From Variovorax sp. 770b2 (GTDB taxonomy: Bacteria; Pseudomonadota; Gammaproteobacteria; Burkholderiales; Burkholderiaceae_C): DNA of 64,000 bases. Positions 18,002 to 28,255 of the stretch are shown piece after piece. A program made the position numbers and the translations under genes. Under the pieces are notes generated by a model. That model was not told the DNA's origin. It worked only from the letters and a program-made list of their open reading frames with translations, and made no database searches. Position 1 is the first letter of the stretch, and each line of letters begins with the position of its first letter. The stretch spans positions 372,001 through 436,000 of the forward strand of contig NZ_FOXJ01000003.1 in the NCBI RefSeq assembly GCF_900115685.1, read 5' to 3'.

Positions 18002-18829
18002 ATGCGCCACACCCTGCTCGCCGCGGCCCTTGCCGCCTCCACCTTTCTCCTGGGCACCGTCGCCCACGCGGACCAGCTTGCCGACATCAAGAAAAAGGGC
18101 GAGCTCGTGGTCGGCGTGCTCGGCACCGACGAGCCCGCCACCTTCGTCGACCCCAAGACGCGCCAGATCGTCGGCTACGAAGTCGACCTGGTGAACGCCA
18201 TCGCCAGGAAGATCGGCGTGAAGCCGGTGTTGAAGCAGATCGCCGTGGCCGCGCGCATTCCGGAACTGCAGCAGGGCCACGTGGACCTGGTGGCCGCCGG
18301 CCTCACGCACAACAAGGAGCGCGAGGCGCAGATCGACTTCTCGCTCACCACCTTCGTGACCGGCCAGAAGGCCATCGTGAAGAAGGACAGCGGCATCGCC
18401 GACATCCCGCAGCTGGGCGGCAAGAAGGTGCTGACCATCCGCGGCGGCACGCAGGAACCCAACATCCGCAAGGCCGTGCCCACCGCCGAAGTCGTGACCT
18501 TCGACACGAGCCAGCAGGCCTTCCAGGCCCTGCAGCAAGGCAAGGGCGTGGGCTACGTGGACGACGAGGCCGCGCTGCTGCGCAGCTACGCCAAGCTGGG
18601 CCCGGCGAAGGCGCAGTACGTGGTGCTCAAGCAGAACCTGAGCACCGAGGCGCTGGCCATCGGCATCAAGAAGGGCGAGAGCGGCCTGAAGGCGGTGGTG
18701 GACGACACGCTGCGCGAGCTGGAGAAGTCGGGCGAGGCGCAGAAGATCTTCGTGAAGTGGTACGGCCCGACGACCGCATCGGGCTTCGAGACGCGCGACT
18801 TCAAGCTGGACAGCGACAAGATCGACTGA
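18002..18829 (+). CDS. Amino-acid ABC transporter, periplasmic substrate-binding protein
   Basis: 275 residues with a Sec signal peptide (about 1-23, ending TVAHA). The mature protein has the family-3 solute-binding pattern: LADIKKKGELVVGVLGTDEPATF, GYEVDLVNAIARKIG, and LTHNKEREAQIDFS near the hinge. It would capture a polar amino acid or related compound; the ligand is not determined. ATG 18002 has a GGAGAG ribosome-binding site. It is the first gene of a binding protein-permease-permease-ATPase operon; a palindromic repeat element separates it from the first permease. Confidence 0.92.
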   Translation: MRHTLLAAALAASTFLLGTVAHADQLADIKKKGELVVGVLGTDEPATFVDPKTRQIVGYEVDLVNAIARKIGVKPVLKQIAVAARIPELQQGHVDLVAAGLTHNKEREAQIDFSLTTFVTGQKAIVKKDSGIADIPQLGGKKVLTIRGGTQEPNIRKAVPTAEVVTFDTSQQAFQALQQGKGVGYVDDEAALLRSYAKLGPAKAQYVVLKQNLSTEALAIGIKKGESGLKAVVDDTLRELEKSGEAQKIFVKWYGPTTASGFETRDFKLDSDKID

Positions 18830-18839
18830 CCTGGTGTTT

Positions 18840-18957
18840 CTCCTTCCCCCGCTGGGGGAAGGCAGGGATGGGGGCTGACAGCCCTCGCACAGGCCGCGAC
18901 GCATCAGACGCCGTCGTGCCCCCATCCCGACCCTCCCCCAGCGGGGGAGGGAGCTTG
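18840..18957. repeat. Palindromic intergenic repeat element, copy A
   Basis: About 118 bp. The left end is a hairpin (CCTTCCCCC-GCT-GGGGGAAGG) followed by GCAGGGATGGGGGC; the right end is nearly its reverse complement (GCCCCCATCCCGA then CCCTCCCCC-AGC-GGGGGAGGG). So each end folds by itself and the two ends also pair over about 35 bp. The middle is a G/C-rich spacer with CCGCGACG-like blocks. Related copies lie at 42156 and 62296. Here it separates a solute-binding-protein gene from its permease gene, the same position in which REP elements lower downstream expression in E. coli malE-malF (analogy only). Confidence 0.85.
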
Positions 18958-18995
18958 AGCCCATACCCTCCGCGACGGTGATACTGTCGCCCCCC

Positions 18996-19691
18996 ATGCC
19001 CCTGTTCGACTATTCCTTGCTGCTGACCGGCAAGTACCACGACATGCTGGTCGCGGGCCTCCTGCTCTCGCTGCAGCTGCTGGCGGCTTCGCTCGTGCTG
19101 GCGCTGCCCATCGCGCTGGTGGTGGCGCTGCTGCGCCTTTCGCCGATCGCGCCGTTGCGCTGGCTGGGCTTCGCATACGTGGAATCGATCCGCAACATCC
19201 CGCTGCTCGCGCACATGCTCTTCTGGTATTTCGGCGCGCCGGAGCTCTTGCCCGACGGCATCAAGCAGTGGCTCTATGCGGGGCACATCGAGGCCTACAG
19301 CGCCATCGTCGCGCTCGCGCTCTACACGGCCGCCTTCATGGCCGAGGACATCCGCAGCGGCATCCGCGCGATCCCGACCGTGCAGTTCGAGGCGGGCCGC
19401 GCGCTGGGCTTCAGCTACCTCGACACCATGCGCCGCGTGATCCTGCCGCAGGCGCTGCGCGTGACGGTGCCGCCGCTGATCTCGCAGACGCTGAGCCTCT
19501 GGAAGAACACCTCGATCGCCACCGTGATCGGCGTGGCCGAACTCATGTACCAGGCCGGACAGGTCGAGAGCGCGACCTTTCGCAGCTTCGAGTCGTTCGC
19601 GTTCGCGAGCGCGGCGTACCTGACGGTGTCGCTGGCCATCACGGGCCTGGCCACCTGGTACCACCACCGCTTCCCCGTGCGAACGATCTGA
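18996..19691 (+). CDS. Amino-acid ABC transporter permease (HisM/GlnP type)
   Basis: 231 residues with five or six membrane helices and the ABC permease EAA loop (FEAGRALGFSYLDTMRRVILPQAL), followed by ISQTLSLWKNTSIATVIG. It is an inner-membrane subunit of the polar amino-acid uptake system and pairs with the following permease. ATG 18996 is chosen; GTG 18978 is possible. It is separated from the binding-protein gene by the palindromic repeat copy A. Confidence 0.92.
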   Translation: MPLFDYSLLLTGKYHDMLVAGLLLSLQLLAASLVLALPIALVVALLRLSPIAPLRWLGFAYVESIRNIPLLAHMLFWYFGAPELLPDGIKQWLYAGHIEAYSAIVALALYTAAFMAEDIRSGIRAIPTVQFEAGRALGFSYLDTMRRVILPQALRVTVPPLISQTLSLWKNTSIATVIGVAELMYQAGQVESATFRSFESFAFASAAYLTVSLAITGLATWYHHRFPVRTI

Positions 19692-19704
19692 GGACCTTGA
19701 CGCG

Positions 19705-20435
19705 ATGCTTCAGATCATCAACGACTACTGGGTCTACTTCCTCATCGGGCAGTACCCGAACGGCCCGCTCGGCGGGCTGGTGCTCACGCTGCTGCTCGCG
19801 TCCTGCGGCCTCGTGCTCGCGCTGCCGCTGGGCATCGTGCTCGGCCTCGCGCGCGTAAGCCCGTGGCGCTGGGTGCGCTGGCCCGTCACGGCGCTGGTCT
19901 TCGTGGTGCGCGGCCTGCCGCTCTTGATGGTGATCTTCTGGGCCTACTTCTTCCTGCCCAGCGTGACGGGCGTGAAGACCGACCAGTTCACCACCATGCT
20001 GATCGCGCTGGTGATCTTCGATGCCGCCTACCTCGCCGAGATCGTGCGCGCCGGCATCCAGGGCCTGCCGCGCGGGCAGATGGAAACCGCCCGCGCGCTG
20101 GGCCTCAGCTACTTCCGCGCGATGCGCCTGGTGGTGCTGCCGCAGGCGCTGCGCAGCATGCTGCCCTCGCTGGTGAACCAGTTCGTCTCGACCATCAAGG
20201 AGACATCGCTCGGCTACATCATCGGCCTGGCCGAGGTGTCGTTCATCGCGACGCAGATCAACACGCAGGTGTTCACCAAGCCGGCGCAGATCTACCTGAT
20301 CCTGGGTGGCACGTACTTCATTCTCTGCTTCGGCCTGTCGCGCTTCGCCTACTGGCTGGAGCGCCGGCTCGCGCGCCGCGGCATGTCCACCCTCGCCTCC
20401 ACCACCTCTTCCGCCTCGGCCCCCAAGGTGTCCGC

Positions 20436-20439
<4 letters not shown>
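19705..20439 (+). CDS. Amino-acid ABC transporter permease, second subunit
   Basis: 244 residues with several membrane helices and an EAA loop (METARALGLSYFRAMRLVVLPQAL) followed by LVNQFVSTIKETSLGYIIG. It is homologous to the preceding permease and forms a heterodimeric channel with it. It starts 13 bp after the first permease and its end overlaps the ATPase start (ATGA), so it is translationally coupled. A Ser/Thr/Ala-rich tail (about 225-244) is unusual in composition but short. Confidence 0.92.
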
Positions 20440-21179
<740 letters not shown>

Positions 21180-21180
21180 C

Positions 21181-22215
21181 ATGCCCGCTTCGACCATGAC
21201 CACCACCAGCACCGCCCCTCTTCTCTCGTTGCCCGTGATCGACGTCGCGCCGCTCGTGGCCGGCACGCCCGCACGCGACGACGTGGCCGCGCAGATCGGC
21301 GCCGCCTGCCGCGCGCACGGCTTCTTCTACGTCACGGGCCACGGCGTGGATGCGGCGCTGGTGCAGCGGCTCGAAGACCTGAGCCACCGGTTCTTCGACC
21401 TGCCCGAGGAAACCAAGATGCAGTGGCGCATGGCCCTCGGCGGGCGCGCGTGGCGCGGCTTCTTTCCGCTCGGCGGCGAGCTGACCTCGGGCCGGCCCGA
21501 TTGGAAGGAAGGCCTGTACCTGGGCACCGAGCTGCCCGCGGCGCACCCGCTGGTGCAGGCGAAGACGCCGGTGCACGGCCCCAATCTCTTCCCCGACGTG
21601 CCGGGCTTTCGCGAGACCATCCTGGAGTACATGGCCGCGGTGACGCAGCTCGGCCATCGCCTGATGGAAGGCATCGCGCTGAGCCTGGGCCTGCCCGCCG
21701 CGTACTTCGCCGAGCGGTACACGGCCGATCCGCTGATCCTGTTCCGGCTCTTCAACTACCCCTCGCAGCCCGTGCCCGAAGGGCTCGACGTGCAATGGGG
21801 CGTGGGCGAGCACACCGACTACGGCCTGCTCACCGTCCTGCACCAGGACAATGTCGGCGGCCTCGCGGTGCACACGCCGGGCGGCTGGATCGACGCGCCG
21901 CCGATCCCCGGCTCCTTCGTCTGCAACATCGGCGACATGCTCGACCGCATGACCGGCGGGCTCTACAAGTCGACGCCGCACCGCGTGAAGCGCAACACCT
22001 CCGGCCGCGACCGGCTGTCGTTTCCGCTGTTCTTCGATCCGAATTTCGAGGCGCGCGTGCAGCGCATCGAAGGTCTTGCGGGCGCCCAGGCGCTCGACGA
22101 CAGTGCAGAGCGCTGGGACCGCGCCAATGTGCACGCCTTCAGCGGCCGCTACGGCGACTACCTGCTCGCGAAGGTCTCGAAGGTGTTCCCGCAGCTGCGC
22201 GACGAAGTGCTCTGA
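21181..22215 (+). CDS. 2-oxoglutarate/Fe(II)-dependent oxygenase, isopenicillin-N-synthase-like
   Basis: 344 residues. The N-terminal DIOX_N region (LPVIDVAPLVAG ... GAACRAHGFFYVTGHG) is followed by the double-stranded beta-helix with Fe ligands in HTDYGL (His-x-Asp) and a distal His (STPHRVKRN), and a 2-oxoglutarate-binding Arg-x-Ser (RDRLSF). All key residues are present, so the enzyme is probably active. The substrate is unknown; its place at the end of an amino-acid importer operon suggests hydroxylation or oxidation of the imported compound. ATG 21196 is an alternative start. Its 3' end overlaps the convergent small gene at 22158-22481 by 58 bp. Confidence 0.87.
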   Translation: MPASTMTTTSTAPLLSLPVIDVAPLVAGTPARDDVAAQIGAACRAHGFFYVTGHGVDAALVQRLEDLSHRFFDLPEETKMQWRMALGGRAWRGFFPLGGELTSGRPDWKEGLYLGTELPAAHPLVQAKTPVHGPNLFPDVPGFRETILEYMAAVTQLGHRLMEGIALSLGLPAAYFAERYTADPLILFRLFNYPSQPVPEGLDVQWGVGEHTDYGLLTVLHQDNVGGLAVHTPGGWIDAPPIPGSFVCNIGDMLDRMTGGLYKSTPHRVKRNTSGRDRLSFPLFFDPNFEARVQRIEGLAGAQALDDSAERWDRANVHAFSGRYGDYLLAKVSKVFPQLRDEVL

Positions 22216-22481
22216 GCCGGGCTCGCCGGGACGTCGATGAATTCGTCCTCCCAGCGGCCGACATCCGCGCCGGGATCGGAGATGGGCACGAGCTTGTCGC
22301 TGCGGCAGTAGAAGGTCCAGCCCTCGAACAGCACGTCGTAGTAGGTGCCGGGCAGGTAGCGCTCGCCGGGCGCTTCATAGGGCGCCGAGACCACTTCGAC
22401 GATGCGGCCGACCGCGCGCTCGGTCATCGGCGAGGCGAGGCAGCTGTCGACGACGTGGCAGAGCGTGCCGATCTTGATCAT
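22158..22481 (-). CDS. Hypothetical protein downstream of HAD phosphatase
   Basis: 107 residues, not recognised. It begins MIKIGTLCHVVDSC, contains a compact beta-rich region (PGERYLPGTYYDVLFEGWTFYCRSDKLVPIS) and ends in a Ser/Thr-rich stretch. No signal peptide or membrane helix is seen. The start overlaps the HAD gene stop as ATGA, which argues that it is real and co-translated. Its last 58 bp run over the end of the convergent oxygenase gene. A later stop may be a consequence of that convergent overlap. Confidence 0.6.
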   Translation of the reverse strand: MIKIGTLCHVVDSCLASPMTERAVGRIVEVVSAPYEAPGERYLPGTYYDVLFEGWTFYCRSDKLVPISDPGADVGRWEDEFIDVPASPAQSTSSRSCGNTFETFASR

Positions 22482-23158
22482 GGCCGCACCAGTTCGCCGG
22501 GGAACCACCGCGGCAGGTGCGCCGTCGCGTCGTGCAGCGAATCGAGCACATGGAAGGCGCGCTCGACGATCGATGCGGGCGGGTGCTTGAGGTCCGGCAC
22601 GATCACCACGCGCAGCCCCGCTGCCAGCGCGGCCTTGGCGCCGTTCTCGCTGTCCTCGAAAGCGATGCACTGCGACGGGTCCACGCCCAGGCGCGAAGCC
22701 GCGAGCAGGTAGAGCGCCGGATCGGGCTTGGCGCGCGCCACCTCGTCGCCGCCCGCGAAAGCATCGAAGTGATGGAGCACGTCGAGGCTCCCGAGGCAGG
22801 CCTGGATCTGCCCGCTGGTGGAAGACGATGCCACCGCGCAGCGCGTGCCGCGCTGGCGCAATGCGGCGAGGAACTCGGCCGCACCGGGCTTGATGGGAAA
22901 GAGCGGCGTGCCGTCGGAGCGCTCCAGTTGCAAGAGCTTGCGCACGTGCGCGATCGCATGGCGGTAGGCATCGGGCCCGCCGAGCAGCGTGCCCAGGATC
23001 ACCTCGGACTCCACGGTGGCGAGGCCCACGACCTGCAGGTACTGCGTGTGCGAAAGCTCGATGTCGAGCGTGCGGGCCGCTTCGATCCAGGCGGCCATGA
23101 TGGGCCGCTCCGAGTCGATGAGGAGCCCATCCATGTCGAAGATGGCGGCGGAGAACAT
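22478..23158 (-). CDS. HAD-superfamily hydrolase, subfamily IA (beta-phosphoglucomutase/phosphatase-like)
   Basis: 226 residues. HAD motif I is FDMDGLLIDSE (Asp8 nucleophile, Asp10), with a cap domain after it; motif II is in RCAVASSST, motif III Lys lies in RAKPDPALYL and motif IV is in CIAFEDSENGAKAA. The GLLIDSE cap type is shared with YcjU/YniC-like sugar-phosphate phosphatases and phosphoglucomutases. Substrate unknown. Followed by a coupled hypothetical gene on the - strand. Confidence 0.87.
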   Translation of the reverse strand: MFSAAIFDMDGLLIDSERPIMAAWIEAARTLDIELSHTQYLQVVGLATVESEVILGTLLGGPDAYRHAIAHVRKLLQLERSDGTPLFPIKPGAAEFLAALRQRGTRCAVASSSTSGQIQACLGSLDVLHHFDAFAGGDEVARAKPDPALYLLAASRLGVDPSQCIAFEDSENGAKAALAAGLRVVIVPDLKHPPASIVERAFHVLDSLHDATAHLPRWFPGELVRP

Positions 23159-23238
23159 GAAGCGATCCTAAGCCAGCGCGCGCCAGCGATGGCTGGCGGG
23201 CATTCTTCCCGGAGCGATACGCCCGGCGCCCAAGCGAA

Positions 23239-23586
23239 TCAGCGGGCAGCTTCCAGATGCGTCACGGTCGGTTTGCCCTTCACGATTTCCACATGAAACC
23301 GGACCTTGTCGCCGGGCTTGACCGCATCGAGCATCTTCTTGTCCGCCACATCGAAGCCCATGGTCATGGCCGGCATGGCGATGTTGGGAATGTCGCCGTG
23401 CTTCAGCACGATCACGCCGCCGGCCTGATCGATCTTCTGGACGACGGCATCGGTCAGCATCGAGGCTGCCTGCTGGCCCGGGGCCGGCGTCTTCATGGAC
23501 GACATCTCGTCCTTCGACATCTGGGCCTGGGCCGCAGCGGCCGATGCGACGAGCAGCGCGAATGCGAGGGGATGCAAGACTTTCAT
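23239..23586 (-). CDS. cusF: Periplasmic copper/silver-binding protein CusF
   Basis: 115 residues with a Sec signal peptide (about 1-22, ending AAAQAQ). The mature part carries the CusF fold with VIVLKHGDIPNIAMPAMTMGF, where the His and the two Met of the MPAMTM segment and the adjacent aromatic/hydrophobic residue match the Cu(I)/Ag(I) site. It would hand periplasmic Cu(I) or Ag(I) to CusB. The start ATG 23586 overlaps the cusA stop (ATGA). Last gene of the cusCBAF operon. Confidence 0.92.
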   Translation of the reverse strand: MKVLHPLAFALLVASAAAAQAQMSKDEMSSMKTPAPGQQAASMLTDAVVQKIDQAGGVIVLKHGDIPNIAMPAMTMGFDVADKKMLDAVKPGDKVRFHVEIVKGKPTVTHLEAAR

Positions 23587-26500
23587 TGAATGACTCCTTC
23601 GGTAGGTTGAATGGAAACGGCAGGCAAACGAGCCCGCGCGGCATCGCCGCGACGGCGCAGCAAATACCAGGCGGCAGGAACAACAAGCATGCTCAGCAGC
23701 GGCGCGGTGACCATGCCGCCCACCATGGGTGCGGCAATGCGGGTCATCACCTCCGAACCGGTGCCGCTGCCCCACAGGATGGGCAGCAGCCCCGCCATCA
23801 CGACGGCCACCGTCATGGCCTTGGGCCGCACGCGCAGCACGGCGCCTTCGCGGATCGCGGCCAGCAGGGTCTGGTCGTTCATCGGCTCGCCGGCTTCGAG
23901 GCGGCGCGCCAGCGCATTCTTCAGGTAGACCAGCATCACCACGCCGAACTCGGCCGCCACGCCGGCCAGCGCGATGAAGCCCACCGCCGTGGCCACGGAG
24001 ATCGAATGGCCCAGCGCCCAGATCAGCCAGAAACCGCCGATGAGCGAGAACGGCACGGCCGCCATCACCAGCGCCGCATCGGCGAACGAGCGGAACAGCA
24101 GGTAGAGCAGCACGAAGATGACCGCCAGCGTGACCGGAACGACCAGTTTCAGCCGCTCGGTCGCGCGCTCCAGGTACTCGAACTGGCCGGACCACGACAC
24201 GGCATAGCCGGCGGGCATCTTCACTGCCTTGTCGACCGCGGCCTGCATGTCGTTGACGGCGGAGCGCAGGTCGCGGCCGCGCACATCGACATAGACCCAG
24301 CCCGACAGCCGCGCGTTCTCGCTGCGCAGCATCGGCGGGCCGTCTTCGACGGCGATGCGTGCGACATCGCCCAGCAGCAACTGCGCGCCCTTGTCGGTCA
24401 CGAAGGGCAGTTGCCGCAGCCGCTCCAGCGAATCGCGGATCTCGCGCGGGTAGCGCACGTTGATCGGGTAGCGCTCGCGCCCCGAGATGACCTCGCCCAC
24501 GTTCTCGCCGCCGATGGCCGTGGACACCACGGCCTGCACGTCCGCCACCGAGAGTCCGTAGCGTGCCGCCGCGAGCCTGTCTACATCGACGTCGATATAG
24601 CGTCCGCCGGTGAGCCGCTCGGCCAGCGCCGACGACACGCCGGGAACGTTCTTCACCGCAGCCTCGATCTGCGTGGTCAACGCATCGATGGTGGCCAGGT
24701 CGGCCCCCGCCACCTTGACGCCCACGGGGCTCTTGATGCCCGTGGCCAGCATGTCGATGCGGTTGCGGATGGGCGGCACCCACACGTTGGTCAGGCCCGG
24801 CACCTTGACCGCACTGTCCAGCGCTTCGACCAGCTTGTCCGGCGTCATGCCCGCGCGCCATTGCGACTTGGGCTTGAACTGGATGGTGGTCTCGAACATT
24901 TCGAGCGGCGCGGGGTCGGTCGCGGTGTCCGCGCGGCCGGCCTTGCCGAACACGCGTGCAACCTCCGGCACGGTCTTGATGAGGCGATCGGTCTGCTGCA
25001 AGAGTTCAGAGGCCTTCGACACCGACAGCCCCGGCAGCGCGGACGGCATGTAGAGCAGGTCGCCCTCGTCCAGCGGCGGCATGAACTCGCCGCCCAGCCG
25101 CATCAGCGGCACCGCGGTCAGCGCCAGCAGCACGGCGGCCACGACGAGGGTTCCCTTGGGAAAGCGCAGCACCAGCTCCAGCGCGGGCCGGTACACCGCC
25201 ATCAGGAAGCGGTTGACGGGGTTGGCGGCTTCGTGCGGAATGCGCCCGCGCACGAGGTAGCCCATGAGCACCGGGATCAGCGTCACCGACAGGCCCGCCG
25301 CAGCCGCCATGGCGTAGGTCTTGGTGAAGGCCAGCGGCGAGAACAGCCGCCCCTCCTGCGCCTCGAGCGAGAACACGGGCACGAAGGACAGCGTGATCAC
25401 CAGCAGCGAGAAGAACAGCGCAGGGCCGACCTCCACCGATGCATCGGCGACGAGCGTCCATCGTTCTGCCACTGTCGGCTGCCGGCCCTGCGCCGTCTCG
25501 AAAGCCTCGATGTGCTTGTGCACGTTCTCGACCATCACGATCGCGCCGTCCACCATCGCGCCGATGGCGATCGCAATGCCGCCCAGCGACATGATGTTGG
25601 CGTTGACGCCCTGCCAGTGCATGACGACGAAGGCCGCCAGCACGCCGATCGGCAAGGCCACGACGGCCACCAGCGCCGAGCGCAAATGGAACAGGAAGAC
25701 CGCGCAGACCAATGCGACCACGATGAACTCTTCGATCAATTTGCCACGCAGGTTCTCGACGGCGCGGTCGATCAGCAGCGACCGGTCGTAGGTGGGCACG
25801 ATCTCCACGCCCGGCGGCAGGCTGGGCTTGAGCGTCTCCAGCTTCGCTTTGACCGCCTCGATGGTGGTGCGGGCGTTCTTGCCCGAGCGCATGACGATCA
25901 CGCCGCCGGCCACTTCGCCCTCGCCGTCGAGCTCGGCGATGCCGCGGCGCATCTCGGGGCCGATCTGCACCGTGGCCACGTCGCGCAGCAGCACGGGCGT
26001 CGCGCCCGTCGCGGCCAGCGGGATGGTGCGGAAGTCGTCGAGCGAGCGCAGGTAACCGCGCGAGCGAACCATGTACTCGGCTTCGGCGAATTCGACGACC
26101 GAGCCGCCGGACGCCTGGTTGGCCTTCTGCAAGGCCTGCACGACCGTCGACTGCGTGATGCCGAGCGCGCGCATGCGGTCGGGGTCCAGCACCACCTGGT
26201 ACTGGCGCACCATGCCGCCGATGCTGGCGACCTCGGCCACGTCGGGCACGGTCTTCAGTTCGAACTTGAGGAACCAGTCGTTCAGCGCGCGCAGTTGCCC
26301 GATGTCACGCGTTCCCGTGCGGTCGACCAGCGCGTATTCGTAGACCCAGCCCACGCCCGTGGCGTCGGGGCCCAGCGAGGCGTTGGCGCCCGCGGGGAGC
26401 TTGCTCTGCACCTGGTTCAGGTACTCCACCACGCGCGAGCGCGCCCAGTACGGATCGGTCTTGTCGTCGAACAGCACGTAGACGAACGAGTCGCCGAAAA

Positions 26501-26759
26501 ACGAGTAGCCGCGCACGGTCTTGGCGCCCGGCACGCTGAGCATGGTGGTGGTCAGCGGGTAGGTGACCAGGTCTTCGACCACCTGGGGCGCCTTGCCGGG
26601 AAAGGGCGTGCGGATGATGACCTGCGTGTCCGAGAGATCGGGCAGTGCATCGAGCGGTGTGCGTGCAACGGACCACCCGCCTGCGGCCACCAGGAACAGG
26701 GTCGCGATCAGCACCAGGAAGCGGTTGCCGACCGACCAGCGGATCAGGGCGGCGATCAT
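23583..26759 (-). CDS. cusA: Heavy-metal efflux RND pump CusA
   Basis: 1058 residues, the usual size of a HME-RND inner-membrane pump. It starts MIAALIRWSVGNRFLVL; the SDTQVIIRT periplasmic start, GLAIAIGAMVDGAIVMVENVHKH (TM4 segment with the acidic residue used in proton relay) and EFMPPLDEGDLLYMP are seen. With CusB and CusC it forms a tripartite pump moving Cu(I)/Ag(I) out of the cell. Cu/Ag specificity is inferred from the CusF partners rather than from individually mapped Met residues. Starts and stops overlap with cusB and cusF as ATGA, giving tightly coupled translation. Confidence 0.95.
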   Translation of the reverse strand: MIAALIRWSVGNRFLVLIATLFLVAAGGWSVARTPLDALPDLSDTQVIIRTPFPGKAPQVVEDLVTYPLTTTMLSVPGAKTVRGYSFFGDSFVYVLFDDKTDPYWARSRVVEYLNQVQSKLPAGANASLGPDATGVGWVYEYALVDRTGTRDIGQLRALNDWFLKFELKTVPDVAEVASIGGMVRQYQVVLDPDRMRALGITQSTVVQALQKANQASGGSVVEFAEAEYMVRSRGYLRSLDDFRTIPLAATGATPVLLRDVATVQIGPEMRRGIAELDGEGEVAGGVIVMRSGKNARTTIEAVKAKLETLKPSLPPGVEIVPTYDRSLLIDRAVENLRGKLIEEFIVVALVCAVFLFHLRSALVAVVALPIGVLAAFVVMHWQGVNANIMSLGGIAIAIGAMVDGAIVMVENVHKHIEAFETAQGRQPTVAERWTLVADASVEVGPALFFSLLVITLSFVPVFSLEAQEGRLFSPLAFTKTYAMAAAAGLSVTLIPVLMGYLVRGRIPHEAANPVNRFLMAVYRPALELVLRFPKGTLVVAAVLLALTAVPLMRLGGEFMPPLDEGDLLYMPSALPGLSVSKASELLQQTDRLIKTVPEVARVFGKAGRADTATDPAPLEMFETTIQFKPKSQWRAGMTPDKLVEALDSAVKVPGLTNVWVPPIRNRIDMLATGIKSPVGVKVAGADLATIDALTTQIEAAVKNVPGVSSALAERLTGGRYIDVDVDRLAAARYGLSVADVQAVVSTAIGGENVGEVISGRERYPINVRYPREIRDSLERLRQLPFVTDKGAQLLLGDVARIAVEDGPPMLRSENARLSGWVYVDVRGRDLRSAVNDMQAAVDKAVKMPAGYAVSWSGQFEYLERATERLKLVVPVTLAVIFVLLYLLFRSFADAALVMAAVPFSLIGGFWLIWALGHSISVATAVGFIALAGVAAEFGVVMLVYLKNALARRLEAGEPMNDQTLLAAIREGAVLRVRPKAMTVAVVMAGLLPILWGSGTGSEVMTRIAAPMVGGMVTAPLLSMLVVPAAWYLLRRRGDAARARLPAVSIQPTEGVIQ

Positions 26760-28255
26760 TGCCTGGCGCCCGGTTGCACACGCTGCACGGAGACCAGCTC
26801 GTAGCCTGTCGGGCCGCCTTCCTTGAACGCGAAGCGCACCTGGTCGCCGGGCTTGATGTCCGGGAAAGCGTTCGGCGATGCCTTGGCGAAGCCCATCGTC
26901 ATGGAGGGCCATTTGAGCGTTGCGACAGGGCCGTGCGAGATGGTGATGCCATCGGGCGCAACGCTCTCCACCTTGCCTTCTGCCTTGTGAAGCGCGGCGG
27001 GCGGTGGTGCAGCAGCAGCGGCGGCGGGTGAAGCCATGTTGCCCAGCACGGAGCGCAGCCGGGCCTCGGAGTCGATCAGGAACTGGCCGCTGGCCACGAC
27101 CTGGTCGCCCTCGCTCAGGCCTGCGACGACTTCGGTGTCGTCGCCCTGGTCCGCGCCCGGCGACACGTCGCGCGGCTCGAAGGCGCCGTCGGCCTTTCGC
27201 ACGATGACCACTGCGCGCTTGCCGGTGCGGATGACGGCCTCGGACGGCACGACCAGCCGCGTGCTGGCGGGCCCGGCTACCTGCAGGCGCAGCAACATGC
27301 CGGGCGTCAGTTTCCCGTTTCGGTTGTCGACCTCGAAGCGGGCCTTCAAGGTGCGCGTGGATGCGTTGATCTCGGGAAGGATTTCGTCGAGCGCGCCATC
27401 GAAAGACTGCGCCGCATCGGCCTGAAGGATCGCCTTGACCTTCTGGCCGCGCGTGAGACGCACGGCCTGCGCTTCGGGAATCTCTGCCACTGCCCAGACT
27501 TTTTCCAGGCCCGCGATACGGAACAGCGTCATGCCCGGCGTCACTGCAACGCCTTCGCGCACGCCCAGTTCCGCCACCACGCCATCGGCCGGTGCGGCAA
27601 GAACGTAGCGCGCCTGCGCCGTGCCCGTTTCTTCGCTGCGCCGGATGAGTTCGGCGGGAATGGACATGGCCCGCATGCGATCGCGCGCGGCCGCAATGAG
27701 GTCAGGAGCAACGCCCGAACGCTTGAGCGCGAGCAGCTCGTTCTGCGGTCCGAGCCAGTCGGGCGCGAAGAGCGTTGCCAACGCCTGGCCCTTGCGCACG
27801 CGCTCCATCGGCGCGCGAACCGAAAGATGTTCGACATACCCGGCAACGCGCGTCTGCACGGCAACGTGGAGCCGCTCGTCGAACTGCACGGCGCCGACCG
27901 CGTCGAAGGACGCGGAGGTCTGCGCGCGCCGCACGCTGGCGTACCGGATGCCGAGGTTCTGCTGGACCGCGGGGCTCACCGTCACGCCCGTCTCGTTCGC
28001 CGCGCCCGTTGCGCTGTCGGCGTACATGGGGACCAGCTGCATGTCCATGAAGGGCGACTTGCCCGGCTTGTCGAAGCGCTGGCCCGGCACCATGGGGTCG
28101 TGCCAGTAGAGGACCTTGCGGCCTTCAGCCGCGGGCGTGGCGGCCATCGATGCCTCCACGGGCCGGGCTGTCTCGCGGCCCAGGTAGAACGCGCCCGTTG
28201 CAAGCAGCAGTGCCGCCAGCAGCGAGGCGCCGATCGTGCGTGTCCTGCGGTTCAT
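26756..28255 (-). CDS. cusB: Membrane-fusion protein CusB with a fused CusF-like domain
   Basis: 499 residues. After an N-terminal membrane anchor/signal (about 6-30) comes a heavy-metal-binding domain (KVLYWHDPMVPGQRFDKPGK ... FMDMQLVPMYAD, about 47-80) rich in Met/His, then the barrel-sandwich, helical hairpin and beta-barrel regions of RND periplasmic adaptors. The last 75 residues (about 420-495) form an extra CusF-like domain (KVESVAPDGITISHGPV ... LKWPSMTMGF). It links CusA and CusC and accepts metal. The starts and stops overlap with cusC and cusA (ATGA). Confidence 0.93.
   Translation of the reverse strand: MNRRTRTIGASLLAALLLATGAFYLGRETARPVEASMAATPAAEGRKVLYWHDPMVPGQRFDKPGKSPFMDMQLVPMYADSATGAANETGVTVSPAVQQNLGIRYASVRRAQTSASFDAVGAVQFDERLHVAVQTRVAGYVEHLSVRAPMERVRKGQALATLFAPDWLGPQNELLALKRSGVAPDLIAAARDRMRAMSIPAELIRRSEETGTAQARYVLAAPADGVVAELGVREGVAVTPGMTLFRIAGLEKVWAVAEIPEAQAVRLTRGQKVKAILQADAAQSFDGALDEILPEINASTRTLKARFEVDNRNGKLTPGMLLRLQVAGPASTRLVVPSEAVIRTGKRAVVIVRKADGAFEPRDVSPGADQGDDTEVVAGLSEGDQVVASGQFLIDSEARLRSVLGNMASPAAAAAAPPPAALHKAEGKVESVAPDGITISHGPVATLKWPSMTMGFAKASPNAFPDIKPGDQVRFAFKEGGPTGYELVSVQRVQPGARQ

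Noticed and set aside
23544..26804. A 1086-codon open frame on the + strand opposite cusA
   Set aside because: It is a shadow of the GC-rich cusA gene; its composition (His, Arg, Gln, Gly runs) has no fold and no ribosome-binding site.
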